A stretch of DNA of 6,523 bases from Paracoccaceae bacterium (GCA_023134935.1 JAGLUD010000431.1:1-6523), one strand, 5' to 3'. Counted from the first letter of the stretch, positions 1 to 6,523 are shown. Program-made: numbers and translations. Notes: generated by a model from the sequence alone, not told the origin.

Positions 1-974
1 AAATCAAACTTGCCCTGCGGGGCGAGACCCTGATCAAAGGCGGTGCTACGGCGAATTACAGACAGGCCAGCGCCTTCCAGAAGTTGGCCTACATGGGCAA
101 ACCGTTCTGGGGCACGCGGGACGTATATGAACAGCGGAGCAGGGCGGTTTGTTGCCGCGTAATCCTTCTGAATGCGATGGATTGCTTCGATGTATAGTTC
201 ATCCTCGCCCTCTACTGCACTGGTAATTGTTACAACAGCGCGGTCCCCGATTTTGGGTTGGCTTTGCAACAGGGTGTCGGCCGCCGAGGTCAGGTTTGGT
301 GGGATGATTTGATCAAACCGCAATTCGCCGGTGACCATTACGTTTCTGGCTCCGAATGCTTTGAAACGTTCTGCGTCAGGGACTGATTTTATCAGCAATC
401 CGGTGAACCCGGTCACAAGTTGCCCACGCAAGCCCGCGCGCTTTTTATCGCGTTGGAAGCTTTTTTCGGGATAGTGACCGTTGCACATGAACAGCGGTAT
501 GCCGTGTCGTTTTGCGCTGGCAATCATGCGGGGCCACATCTCTATCTCCATCACCAACCCATATTTCGGGGTGAATGCGTTGAAGAACCGGCGGTAAATC
601 CAGTCAAATTCCAGAGGAACGTAAATTGGCACAAGCTGCCCTGTATCGCACTCAGCTGCGAACATATTTTGCGCAGCTTCGCGTCCAGCGGGTGTGAAAT
701 GTGTTGTTACGACGGTTTCGCCTTGATCGATCAACGCACGGATCAACGGTGCCGCTGCGCGCATCTCGCCAAGTGAAACGGCATGAACCCAAACGGCATT
801 TCGGCAAGTCGTCGGATAATTACCGAACCGTTCGCGCAAGTGTTTACTGTAACGCGGGTCCCGTCGCGCACGCCAATATATATAGGCGATCACGACTGGC
901 AGCAGGATGAACCAGAGGCCAGTGTAAAGCAGCAAAGCGATGCGCATCTTGGGAGAGGTGAAGCTTGTGCTCAT
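1..974 (-). CDS. GT30 (WaaA/KdtA-like) CMP-ulosonate glycosyltransferase, 3' end missing; candidate Pse transferase
   Basis: Partial gene: 324 codons are visible and the reading frame stays open to the window edge; E. coli WaaA is about 425 residues. Seen: a hydrophobic N-terminal segment (about residues 13-34) followed by basic residues, as in the membrane-anchored Kdo transferases; VWVHAVSLGE at 61-70, whose Glu70 matches the proposed catalytic base of the family; MEIEMWP at 142-148; VTGELRFD at 214-221. These place it in glycosyltransferase family GT30, inner-membrane enzymes that use CMP-Kdo. Odd: the usual STHEGEE motif reads SAVEGED (252-258) and PRHPERF reads PRAPERF (286-292), so two conserved histidines are lost. 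It follows pseI by 7 bases without a clear Shine-Dalgarno, which suggests translational coupling; a second ATG at 947 is possible but also lacks a ribosome site. Family assignment is secure. Transfer of Pse rather than Kdo is inference from the context and motif changes. An ordinary waaA is the alternative. Confidence 0.85.
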   Translation of the reverse strand, partial: MSTSFTSPKMRIALLLYTGLWFILLPVVIAYIYWRARRDPRYSKHLRERFGNYPTTCRNAVWVHAVSLGEMRAAAPLIRALIDQGETVVTTHFTPAGREAAQNMFAAECDTGQLVPIYVPLEFDWIYRRFFNAFTPKYGLVMEIEMWPRMIASAKRHGIPLFMCNGHYPEKSFQRDKKRAGLRGQLVTGFTGLLIKSVPDAERFKAFGARNVMVTGELRFDQIIPPNLTSAADTLLQSQPKIGDRAVVTITSAVEGEDELYIEAIHRIQKDYAATNRPAPLFIYVPRAPERFAHVGQLLEGAGLSVIRRSTAFDQGLAPQGKFD

Positions 975-981
975 CTGTCGG

Positions 982-2028
982 CTACTTAAGGTCGGCCAGA
1001 ACGACCGGAGAATTCGCGGGTGTATCGTTGGACACCTGCTGCCCGATGACCTGATCCAGATATTTGGGGGCCGCGCCATATCCGGGCCGTACACTTCTAA
1101 CCGCATCGGCCGTGATTGTGTCTCCGGCTTTCAGATCTTTAACGAAATAGAGCGAGCGACGGAATTGGGTGTTTGACTGCTCGGAGGATTTGCGACCATA
1201 GTCGATTTTCCCAAGCGCTGACCAAGCCGTGTTCGCACCGTGACAAAGTGCAGCCATTTCGACAGGTTCGAGACTGAAACTGTCGTCTGGTCCGCCGCCT
1301 GTGCGGTCTAATGTGAAGTGTTTTTCGATTATGGACGCCCCGAGTGCCACGCTTGTGATTGCGGTGGTGTTGTCCAGCGTGTGATCCGAAAGTCCTGTAA
1401 CCAGACCGAAGCGTTCGATCATATCGGGGATGGTTCGAAGGTTGTAATCTTCGGCGGGTGCCGGATATCCGCTTACGCAGTGCAGGATCGCCAGTTCCTT
1501 GCAACCACCTTCGCGGGCAGCCTCGATGGCCTCGGCGATTTCTTCGGCGTCTGCCATACCGGTCGATATAATCAGCGGTTTTCCGGTGCTGGCAGCATAG
1601 CGGATAAGGGGCAGATCAACGGCCTCGAAGGATGCAATCTTATAGGCCGGCGCGTTCAAATCTTCCAACAGATCAACCGCCGTTGAATCAAACGGAGAGC
1701 TGAATATCGTGATTCCGATTTTGCGGGCGTGATCGAACAAAGGGGCGTGCCATTCCCACGGCATATGGGCCTCCTCGTAAAGCTCAAAGAGGGTACGGCC
1801 ATCCCAAAGGCCACCGGAAATCTTGAAAGCGGCGTCATTACAGTCAAGCGTTATGGTGTCTGGGCGGTAGGTCTGCAGTTTCACTGCACCTGCGCCAGCC
1901 GCTTTGGCTTCGTCAATCAGCTTGAGGGCATTTTCGATCCGGCCGTTATGATTGGCTGAGATTTCAGCTATGACGTAGGGGGGGTGATCGGGACCGATCG
2001 GGCGACCTGCGATGGATATTTCGCTCAC
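982..2028 (-). CDS. pseI: Pseudaminic acid synthase PseI (NeuB family)
   Basis: Condenses 2,4-diacetamido-2,4,6-trideoxy-L-altrose with phosphoenolpyruvate to form pseudaminic acid in the cytoplasm, with a divalent metal. The 348-residue length is normal for the family. Seen: an N-terminal NeuB-type barrel with AEISANHNG (21-29), KLQTY (50-54), GLSDHT (212-217) and EKHFTLDR (235-242), then a C-terminal SAF/antifreeze-like domain from about residue 289 (RRSLYFVKDLKAGD) with RPGYGAAPKYLDQVIG (314-329). The GGGPDDSFSLEP stretch (244-255) and the RPGYG..PKYLD signature resemble PseI more than sialic acid synthases. The start is GTG, chosen because a strong Shine-Dalgarno (AAAGGTGAG) lies 6 bases upstream and overlaps the pseH stop. 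No suitable ATG lies nearby. The stop is TAG, 7 bases before the GT30 gene. The full pse neighbourhood supports the call over NeuB or legionaminic acid synthase. Confidence 0.95.
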   Translation of the reverse strand: MSEISIAGRPIGPDHPPYVIAEISANHNGRIENALKLIDEAKAAGAGAVKLQTYRPDTITLDCNDAAFKISGGLWDGRTLFELYEEAHMPWEWHAPLFDHARKIGITIFSSPFDSTAVDLLEDLNAPAYKIASFEAVDLPLIRYAASTGKPLIISTGMADAEEIAEAIEAAREGGCKELAILHCVSGYPAPAEDYNLRTIPDMIERFGLVTGLSDHTLDNTTAITSVALGASIIEKHFTLDRTGGGPDDSFSLEPVEMAALCHGANTAWSALGKIDYGRKSSEQSNTQFRRSLYFVKDLKAGDTITADAVRSVRPGYGAAPKYLDQVIGQQVSNDTPANSPVVLADLK

Positions 2029-2034
2029 TGTTCT

Positions 2035-2043
2035 CTCACCTTT
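2035..2043 (-). promoter_or_regulatory. Shine-Dalgarno of pseI, overlapping the pseH stop codon
   Basis: The coding strand reads AAAGGTGAG, a near-ideal anti-16S complement, followed by 6 bases and the GTG start at 2028. The TGA stop of pseH (2036-2038) lies inside this site, so ribosomes ending pseH terminate on the initiation region of pseI. This decides the GTG start and is the strongest ribosome site in the window. Confidence 0.75.
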
Positions 2044-2581
2044 GCTCTACACGTTTCAGCATTAGGGGTCGAAAATGTTTCCAGTCCGATGCTGTTAATT
2101 GCAACTTATATATATCGTAATATTGACTGCCTGTATTGTGGCCGTTCTTGACGGTTTCTACAACTTGAAAACCAAATTTTTCGTGGAGCTTTAGGACTGG
2201 AATATTGAAGCTCAGCACCTCACAATCCAGTGCCTGGAGGCCAAGCGTGTCAAATGCGTAATCCAGCGTCAGGAACTCCATTTTACTTCCGGTTCCGGTG
2301 GGCGCACCCGGCGCGGCATAGAACGCCCAGCTCGACGACTTCGCGATAAGGTCAATTTCTGTCAATGCGACAATACCTAGAGGCACGCTGTGGTGCTCAT
2401 ACATAAAATAATGGTGGTGTTTATTTTTTTTGGTTCTCTCCCACCAAGTTAGGTGTTCGCTGAGGGATATTTCATGGTGCGTATACATATTGGCGCGAAC
2501 GTTGGGCGCATTTCGCCACGAGAGCATCAATTCCACCTCGTTATTTCGTATTTCACGCAATAGACCAATATTTGTAGTCAT
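2036..2581 (-). CDS. pseH: Pseudaminic acid pathway N-acetyltransferase PseH (GNAT fold)
   Basis: Predicted to acetylate the C4 amine of UDP-4-amino-4,6-dideoxy-L-AltNAc using acetyl-CoA, the third step toward Pse. 181 residues, the usual size for PseH. Seen: LSWRNAPNVRANMYTHHEISLSEHLTWW (from residue 20) resembles the start of GNAT PseH proteins; PGAPTGTGSKME (91-102) is the acetyl-CoA pyrophosphate loop (GxGxK type); C-terminal LSFNIPVLKLHEKFGFQ (123-139) is the usual GNAT end with N126 and the KFGF turn. Its ATG overlaps the pseG stop as ATGA, with a GGAG ribosome site at 2590-2593. Odd: GC is about 46% by hand count, visibly lower than in pseI or pseB, and the gene carries an A8 run over Lys51-Asn53 followed by a His triplet. 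The fold is clear. The exact substrate rests largely on the operon. Confidence 0.9.
   Translation of the reverse strand: MTTNIGLLREIRNNEVELMLSWRNAPNVRANMYTHHEISLSEHLTWWERTKKNKHHHYFMYEHHSVPLGIVALTEIDLIAKSSSWAFYAAPGAPTGTGSKMEFLTLDYAFDTLGLQALDCEVLSFNIPVLKLHEKFGFQVVETVKNGHNTGSQYYDIYKLQLTASDWKHFRPLMLKRVEQR
2424..2431 (-). repeat. A8 homopolymer inside pseH (possible slippage tract)
   Basis: Eight consecutive A on the coding strand (T on the plus strand) span codons AAA AAA AAT of residues 51-53. One extra A would place TAA directly after the tract. Loss of one A shifts into a frame that meets TAG about 14 codons on. The run is real; any role in frame switching or transcript slippage is speculative. 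Confidence 0.4.
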
Positions 2582-3642
2582 ACTGCCAACTCCATTAGGA
2601 TACGATTAACGCCACGACCATCGACGAGCGTTGACGACTTTTCACTCATATTTGCGATTAGTGCGATATCTGCGCTTATCCGATCCAATATGACGGGCAA
2701 ACCAGATGTATTTAGCAGCAAAAAAGCAGCCTGCAATTCTGACAAGCTTTCGGCAACTTCTCGTTGGTTATCCGCCAGCACCATCATCAAACTAGGCAAG
2801 CCCAGACAACACCGCTCCCACGATGTGCTGCCCGCTGCGCCAATCGCTAAATCACTGTCCGCCATTAGTTGCGCCATGTCTTTGACACCGACCCTCACCT
2901 CGGTCGGCCAAGGCATTTCGAGGGCTGCTGATTGTACATCAGCAAGCCACGGTGCGTGCGGGCCCATCACCACGGTAATTTGTATATCCGCAGGCAAATC
3001 GCATTTTCCTAAAGTCGTTAGAACGGCTCCCGTTGCGTTATTCTGATCGACGCCGCCCATGGTTATAAGAATTTGCCTGAGCTGGGGGTTGGACCGGCGA
3101 CGTAAACTGAAGGCGCGAAGTTCTGCGAACTCCGGACGTAGTAGGGCGAATTGTGGGCCGATGCAGAGCTGGCAATCGGCTGGAGTCAGATCAGTATAAT
3201 CAGACGGATCGCGTCCCAAATTCTGATCCAACAGCAAATCGCAGTCATGTGGACGATCCGCCAAATCATCAACAACCATTATCCTCGAACAATACGGGCG
3301 CAGCAGCGTTTCCCAGCGGGCGTCAAGCGCGTAGTGATCAACAATCAGCCAGTCCACGTCGAAATCTGACAGTGCGTCAATTGTCTGCGCAGCATCATCG
3401 CCCCAAGTCGCTCCAAGCCAATCCGCATGCGAAGTGCTTGTCGTTTCTTCTCGTAGCGGAAGCACCTTGGTTTCAAAGCCATTGCTACGGATGAAATCAA
3501 TCAGGTTACCCTCGTGAGCACGGCAGATAAAAAGGCACTCGCTTCCCTTTGCTTTCAGCGCATTTGCCAATGTCAGGCAGCGCATCACATGACCAGTGCC
3601 GATCTGCAGCGATGCGTCAGTGCGAAATGCGACGGTTTTCAT
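2578..3642 (-). CDS. pseG: UDP-2,4-diacetamido-2,4,6-trideoxy-beta-L-altropyranose hydrolase PseG
   Basis: Removes UDP from the diacetylated altrose nucleotide sugar by C-O cleavage at C1, releasing the sugar for PseI. It has a GT-B-like fold related to MurG but acts as a hydrolase. With the start at 3642 the protein has 354 residues, longer than the roughly 275 of Campylobacter PseG. Seen: MKTVAFRTDASLQIGTGHVM at the N-terminus, with His18 matching the catalytic histidine of the G-x-G-H-x-x-R motif; VDHYALD (101-107); VVDDLADR (123-130); LITMGGVD (192-199); GAAGSTSWERCCLGLP (268-283), the nucleotide-binding loop. The start at 3642 forms an ATGA overlap with the pseF stop, like two other junctions in this operon. 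The longer ATG at 3669 would add nine residues (MDVQSHGQR) that do not look like the family and would overlap pseF by 31 bases. The stop overlaps the pseH ATG. Confidence 0.93.
   Translation of the reverse strand: MKTVAFRTDASLQIGTGHVMRCLTLANALKAKGSECLFICRAHEGNLIDFIRSNGFETKVLPLREETTSTSHADWLGATWGDDAAQTIDALSDFDVDWLIVDHYALDARWETLLRPYCSRIMVVDDLADRPHDCDLLLDQNLGRDPSDYTDLTPADCQLCIGPQFALLRPEFAELRAFSLRRRSNPQLRQILITMGGVDQNNATGAVLTTLGKCDLPADIQITVVMGPHAPWLADVQSAALEMPWPTEVRVGVKDMAQLMADSDLAIGAAGSTSWERCCLGLPSLMMVLADNQREVAESLSELQAAFLLLNTSGLPVILDRISADIALIANMSEKSSTLVDGRGVNRILMELAV
2590..2593 (-). promoter_or_regulatory. Shine-Dalgarno of pseH (inside pseG 3' end)
   Basis: GGAG on the coding strand lies 8 bases before the pseH ATG at 2581, within the last codons of pseG. 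It supports this start and independent re-initiation at the ATGA overlap. Confidence 0.5.
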
Positions 3643-4322
3643 TCTTTGGCCATGGCTTTGAACATCCACTCGGCGGTGATCCAGTCCTCAACGGTGTCGA
3701 TGTCCTGAACGCGGTGTCGGGGTAGGATTACCGGCGTCGAGTTTGCGCCGAATATCGGTCGCTCGGCCAACCATGCGCTTGCAGTGCCCCAATAAAACTG
3801 GCCAGCGTCGTGATAGGCTTCTTCCAGATCCTGCGAGCGGGTAAGAAACTTTTCGGGGTTAAACATCTCGATCCGGTTTGTGGACGTTATCCGCACTGCG
3901 CGTTGGATCGGGAAGGCATAACTGGTGACGCTGAAGGCATATTCACACCCTTTCAGCGCGGCCAGTCCGTCACGGATATCGGATGCGCGGATAAACGGAG
4001 CCGTGGCGTAGATACAGCAAACAAACTCAGGCGAGGGGCCATTTTGCCCCAACCACTCGGTCGCGTGTCGAATAACAGGGGTGGTTCCTGCGTGATCGTC
4101 CGACAGCTCGGCAGGGCGCATGAAGGGAACTTCTGCGCCATACTGCCGGGCCACATCGGCGATCTCTGCATCGTCGGTAGATACTATGATGCGGTCGAAA
4201 CATCCGCTTTCCTGTGCAGCTTTGATCGACCATGCGATCATAGGTTGGCCACAAAAGGGGTTAATGTTTTTGCGCGGAATTCGCTTGGAGCCCCCACGGG
4301 CCGGAATGACTGCGACCTTCAT
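3639..4322 (-). CDS. pseF: CMP-pseudaminic acid synthetase (pseudaminate cytidylyltransferase) PseF
   Basis: Couples pseudaminic acid to CTP, giving CMP-Pse and pyrophosphate: the last step of the pathway and the form used by transferases. 227 residues, usual for this family. Seen: ARGGSKRIPRKNI (8-20), the CTP-binding signature of CMP-sugar synthetases (NeuA/KdsB type); IIVSTDDAEIADVA (45-58); YATAPF (105-110); YHDAGQFYWGT (170-180), typical of PseF; QDIDTVEDW (206-214), where Asp207 and Asp209 are the likely metal ligands. NeuA or LegF would be the nearest alternatives, but the neighbouring genes and the DAGQFYWG segment favour PseF. Its ATG overlaps the pseC TGA (ATGA) and its TGA overlaps the pseG ATG in the same way. 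No strong ribosome site precedes it, so it probably depends on translation of pseC. Confidence 0.94.
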   Translation of the reverse strand: MKVAVIPARGGSKRIPRKNINPFCGQPMIAWSIKAAQESGCFDRIIVSTDDAEIADVARQYGAEVPFMRPAELSDDHAGTTPVIRHATEWLGQNGPSPEFVCCIYATAPFIRASDIRDGLAALKGCEYAFSVTSYAFPIQRAVRITSTNRIEMFNPEKFLTRSQDLEEAYHDAGQFYWGTASAWLAERPIFGANSTPVILPRHRVQDIDTVEDWITAEWMFKAMAKE

Positions 4323-5476
4323 TGAAGGGCCTGCGTCAGTGCTGCGATAACCTCGTCTTGCAAAGCATCATCGAGGTTTGGAAACATCGGTAGGCTAATA
4401 GCTTCGCTGTAGTAAGCCTCGGCCTCGGGATAATCACCGACCTTGAAACCCATTGCTTGGTAATAAGGCTGCGTATGGACCGGAATGTAGTGAAGGTTTA
4501 CGCCAATACCTGCGGCACGAAGACGCTCAAACACCTGCGCGTGAGTTGGGTTAATCTGATCAAGATTTAGACGGATTACATACAGGTGCAGGCCTGAATA
4601 ACCGTCTTGCCCCCGCACCGGTGTGGTGACGGGCAACGAGGCTAACAACCGATCATATCTGTCAGCAATTTGGTGGCGGCGTGCAACGAACGTGTCCAGA
4701 CGCTTCATCTGGCTAACCCCGAGGGCAGCTTGAATTTCGGTCATGCGGTAGTTGTAGCCAAGCTCGATCTGTTGGTAATACCATCCACCGTCCGCTTCAT
4801 GTGTCATCAGCGCAGGGTCACGAGTGATGCCATGGCTGCGGAACAGCTCCATACGCTCCGCGAGGTCGGCGTCGTTGGTCATCGCCAACCCGCCTTCCGC
4901 AGTGGTGATGATTTTCACAGGATGGAAACTGAAAACGGTGATGTCGCTATACTGACAAGCGCCGATTTTGCGACCCTGATAACTGCCACCGACTGCGTGC
5001 GAGGCATCTTCGATTATCTTGAAACCAAACCGTAGCGACAGCGCGTGGATCGCCTGCATGTCGCAAGGTTCGCCGCATAAGTGAACCGGAACCACGACTT
5101 TTGGCAGGGTGCCTGCCGCCTCGGCTGCGATCAGCTTGCGCTCTAACGCGACAGGATCGAGGTTGTATGTGCGCGGATCGATATCGACGAATTCCACCTT
5201 GGCCCCACAGTAAAGCGCACAGTTAGACGAGGCAACGAAGGTAACCGGAGTCGTCCAAAGCCAATCGCCCTTACCAAGCCCTAAGGCTAGGCAGGCAATA
5301 TGTAACGCCGATGTCGCACTATTCACCGCAACCGCATGAGTGGCATCGCAATACCGCGCCAGCGCCGCCTCGAATTGCGGGGCCTTTGGGCCTTGTGTCA
5401 GGAAGTCAGAACGCAGAACCTCGATAACGGCATCGATGTCTTCTTGGGTGATATCCTGACGGCCATATGGTATCAT
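4319..5476 (-). CDS. pseC: UDP-4-amino-4,6-dideoxy-N-acetyl-beta-L-altrosamine transaminase PseC
   Basis: PLP-dependent aminotransferase of the DegT/DnrJ/EryC1/StrS family. It converts the 4-keto product of PseB to the 4-amino sugar with L-glutamate as amine donor, in the cytoplasm. 385 residues, normal length. Seen: MIPYGRQDITQEDIDAV at the N-terminus, characteristic of PseC; NSATSALHIA (52-61), the phosphate-binding loop; EDASHAVGG (156-164), where Asp157 pairs with the PLP ring nitrogen; FSFHPVKIITTAEGG (182-196), with Lys188 as the PLP Schiff-base lysine; YNYRMTEIQAALG (241-253); HYIPVHTQPYY (329-339) near the C-terminus. A plausible ribosome site GGAAAAG (5484-5490) lies 7 bases ahead of the ATG, inside the end of pseB. 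It starts 2 bases after the pseB stop and its own TGA overlaps the pseF start. Confidence 0.96.
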   Translation of the reverse strand: MIPYGRQDITQEDIDAVIEVLRSDFLTQGPKAPQFEAALARYCDATHAVAVNSATSALHIACLALGLGKGDWLWTTPVTFVASSNCALYCGAKVEFVDIDPRTYNLDPVALERKLIAAEAAGTLPKVVVPVHLCGEPCDMQAIHALSLRFGFKIIEDASHAVGGSYQGRKIGACQYSDITVFSFHPVKIITTAEGGLAMTNDADLAERMELFRSHGITRDPALMTHEADGGWYYQQIELGYNYRMTEIQAALGVSQMKRLDTFVARRHQIADRYDRLLASLPVTTPVRGQDGYSGLHLYVIRLNLDQINPTHAQVFERLRAAGIGVNLHYIPVHTQPYYQAMGFKVGDYPEAEAYYSEAISLPMFPNLDDALQDEVIAALTQALQ

Positions 5477-5478
5477 GC

Positions 5479-6477
5479 CTAGACTTTTCCGATACTGTCG
5501 GCGTTGGCCTCAATCCATGCGTTCAGGTCTTCCTTGCTCATCCAGTCGTCGTTATTATCGCTGGTATAATAGAAGCCGTCCTTGACGCGGACGCCATCTT
5601 TGATGCGTTCTTGCGAAGTACCCCAATTGTTGATCGCGGGCAGGATTTTGTAATGCTCGGGGTATTCATACGTAAACGCGGCATCTTCCTCGCCGATCAT
5701 CTGCTCGTGCAGTTTTTCGCCCGGACGGATGCCGACAATTTCTTGCTCGGATTCTGGTGAAATCGCGCTAGCCAGCTCGGTGACCTTCATAGACGGGATT
5801 TTCTTGACGTAAATCTCGCCGCCCTCCATGTCACTGAAAGCGTGCCAGACCAGATCAACACCTTGCTCCAGCGTAATCATAAACCGCGTCATCCGGTCAT
5901 CTGTGATCGGTAAAACGCCTTTGCCCTTGATCGACATAAAGAACGGAATAACCGAACCACGCGACCCCATAACATTGCCATACCGCACAACCGCAAAGCG
6001 GGTGTCATGGCCACCTGCGTAAGAATTACCCGCGACGAACAGCTTGTCGGAGGCCAGCTTGGTCGCGCCATAAAGATTGATCGGGCTGCTGGCCTTATCC
6101 GTCGACAGCGCCACGACGCGTTTGACGCCTTTATCGATGCATGCATCGATTAGGTTCATCGCGCCGTTTATGTTGGTTTTGACACACTCGAAGGGATTAT
6201 ATTCCGCCGTGGGCACAATCTTTGTCGCCGCCGCATGCACCACATAATCTACTCCGTCGAGTGCGCGATACAGCCGATCCTTGTCACGCACATCCCCGAT
6301 GAAGAAGCGGACACGATCGTCCCCCTGAAACTTCTTCGCCATCTCCCATTGCTTCATCTCATCACGCGAAAAGATGATGATCTTTTTGGGGTTATATTTT
6401 GCAAGCGTCATTGGCACGAAAGTATTACCAAACGAGCCAGTGCCTCCGGTGATGAGGATTGTCGAATTTTCAAGCAT
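5479..6477 (-). CDS. pseB: UDP-GlcNAc 4,6-dehydratase (inverting) PseB
   Basis: First committed enzyme of pseudaminic acid synthesis: NADP-dependent C4,C6-dehydration with C5 inversion of UDP-GlcNAc, giving UDP-2-acetamido-2,6-dideoxy-L-arabino-hexos-4-ulose. Extended short-chain dehydrogenase of the FlaA1 type, 332 residues, full length. Seen: GGTGSFG (11-17), the Rossmann dinucleotide loop; SRDEMKQWEM (37-46), a hallmark of PseB; HAAATKIVPTAEYNP (81-95); the catalytic Thr126-Asp127-Lys128 followed by Tyr136 and Lys140 (YxxxK); RYGNVMGSRGSVIPFF (165-180); GIRPGEKLHE (249-258) toward the C-terminus. These separate it from the membrane-bound, non-inverting PglF/LegB type. It is the first gene of the visible operon; the region before its ATG has only a weak AAGAGA that could serve as ribosome site, about 9 bases upstream. 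Confidence 0.96.
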   Translation of the reverse strand: MLENSTILITGGTGSFGNTFVPMTLAKYNPKKIIIFSRDEMKQWEMAKKFQGDDRVRFFIGDVRDKDRLYRALDGVDYVVHAAATKIVPTAEYNPFECVKTNINGAMNLIDACIDKGVKRVVALSTDKASSPINLYGATKLASDKLFVAGNSYAGGHDTRFAVVRYGNVMGSRGSVIPFFMSIKGKGVLPITDDRMTRFMITLEQGVDLVWHAFSDMEGGEIYVKKIPSMKVTELASAISPESEQEIVGIRPGEKLHEQMIGEEDAAFTYEYPEHYKILPAINNWGTSQERIKDGVRVKDGFYYTSDNNDDWMSKEDLNAWIEANADSIGKV

Positions 6478-6523
6478 GTATCAAAGTCTCTTGGGGTTAA
6501 AAAGCTAATGCAGGGCATTTGGT
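6478..6523. other. 46-base stretch upstream of pseB
   Basis: Only non-coding stretch of any size. It holds a weak purine run (AAGAGA on the minus strand) that may be the pseB ribosome site. I see no convincing promoter boxes, hairpin or operator, and the window ends too soon to tell whether the operon begins here. Confidence 0.4.

Noticed and set aside
420..776. 118-codon plus-strand open frame opposite the GT30 gene
   Set aside because: Lies antisense to a frame with clear GT30 motifs; its translation has no recognisable domain and no ribosome site.
1139..1504. Minus-strand 121-codon frame inside pseI
   Set aside because: Out-of-frame overlap with pseI; Arg/His-rich low-quality translation typical of a shifted frame.
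2101..2125. TA-rich stretch (tatatatatc) as a promoter for pseI
   Set aside because: It lies inside the pseH coding end and I cannot pair it with a convincing -35 box; ordinary codons explain it.
2419..2431. T8 run on the plus strand as a Rho-independent terminator
   Set aside because: No GC-rich hairpin precedes it on the plus strand and no plus-strand gene leads into it.
3810..4325. 171-codon plus-strand open frame opposite pseF
   Set aside because: Antisense shadow of pseF; Cys/Arg/Gly-rich composition without family features, while pseF has intact catalytic motifs.
5467..5760. Plus-strand 97-codon frame opposite the pseB 3' end
   Set aside because: Hydrophobic shadow of pseB codons; no own start signal.
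982..6477. Legionaminic or sialic acid operon instead of pseudaminic acid
   Set aside because: PseB is the soluble inverting dehydratase type, PseC and PseG signatures are present, and no NeuC-type 2-epimerase is seen.

Overview
The window is one stretch of a tightly packed operon. Seven genes all lie on the minus strand, so the operon reads from about 6477 down to 1. The first six form a complete CMP-pseudaminic acid (CMP-Pse) biosynthesis set in the order pseB-pseC-pseF-pseG-pseH-pseI. The seventh is a GT30 (Kdo-transferase/WaaA-like) glycosyltransferase whose 3' end is cut off by the window edge. There is no RNA gene, mobile element, CRISPR array or terminator that I can support. The only non-coding DNA is 46 bases upstream of pseB plus junctions of 2 to 7 bases.

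The organism is probably an alphaproteobacterium, and the style of the proteins and the moderate-to-high GC would suit a marine Rhodobacterales (roseobacter-type) genome. This is inference from general resemblance, because there is no taxonomic marker gene here.

How the genes work together (known family roles): PseB dehydrates and C5-epimerises UDP-GlcNAc. PseC transaminates at C4. PseH N-acetylates the new amine. PseG removes UDP. PseI condenses the freed 6-deoxy-AltdiNAc with phosphoenolpyruvate to give Pse. PseF activates Pse with CTP. The product, CMP-Pse, is a CMP-activated nonulosonic acid used to decorate flagellin, capsule, LPS or other surface glycans.

The junctions are strongly coupled. 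pseC/pseF, pseF/pseG and pseG/pseH each overlap by ATGA. pseB/pseC are 2 bases apart. The pseH stop lies inside the Shine-Dalgarno sequence of pseI, which starts with GTG. pseG should start at 3642 rather than at the longer 3669 start.

The most interesting item is the last gene. It is clearly built like WaaA (N-terminal membrane helix, HAVSLGE and MEIEMWP motifs), but two histidines that are conserved in ordinary Kdo transferases in the donor-side half are replaced (STHEGEE-type becomes SAVEGED, PRHPER-type becomes PRAPER). Directly behind a full CMP-Pse pathway, it is a good candidate for a pseudaminic acid transferase derived from the Kdo-transferase fold. A second point is an A8 tract in pseH, where gain of one A would create an immediate stop.
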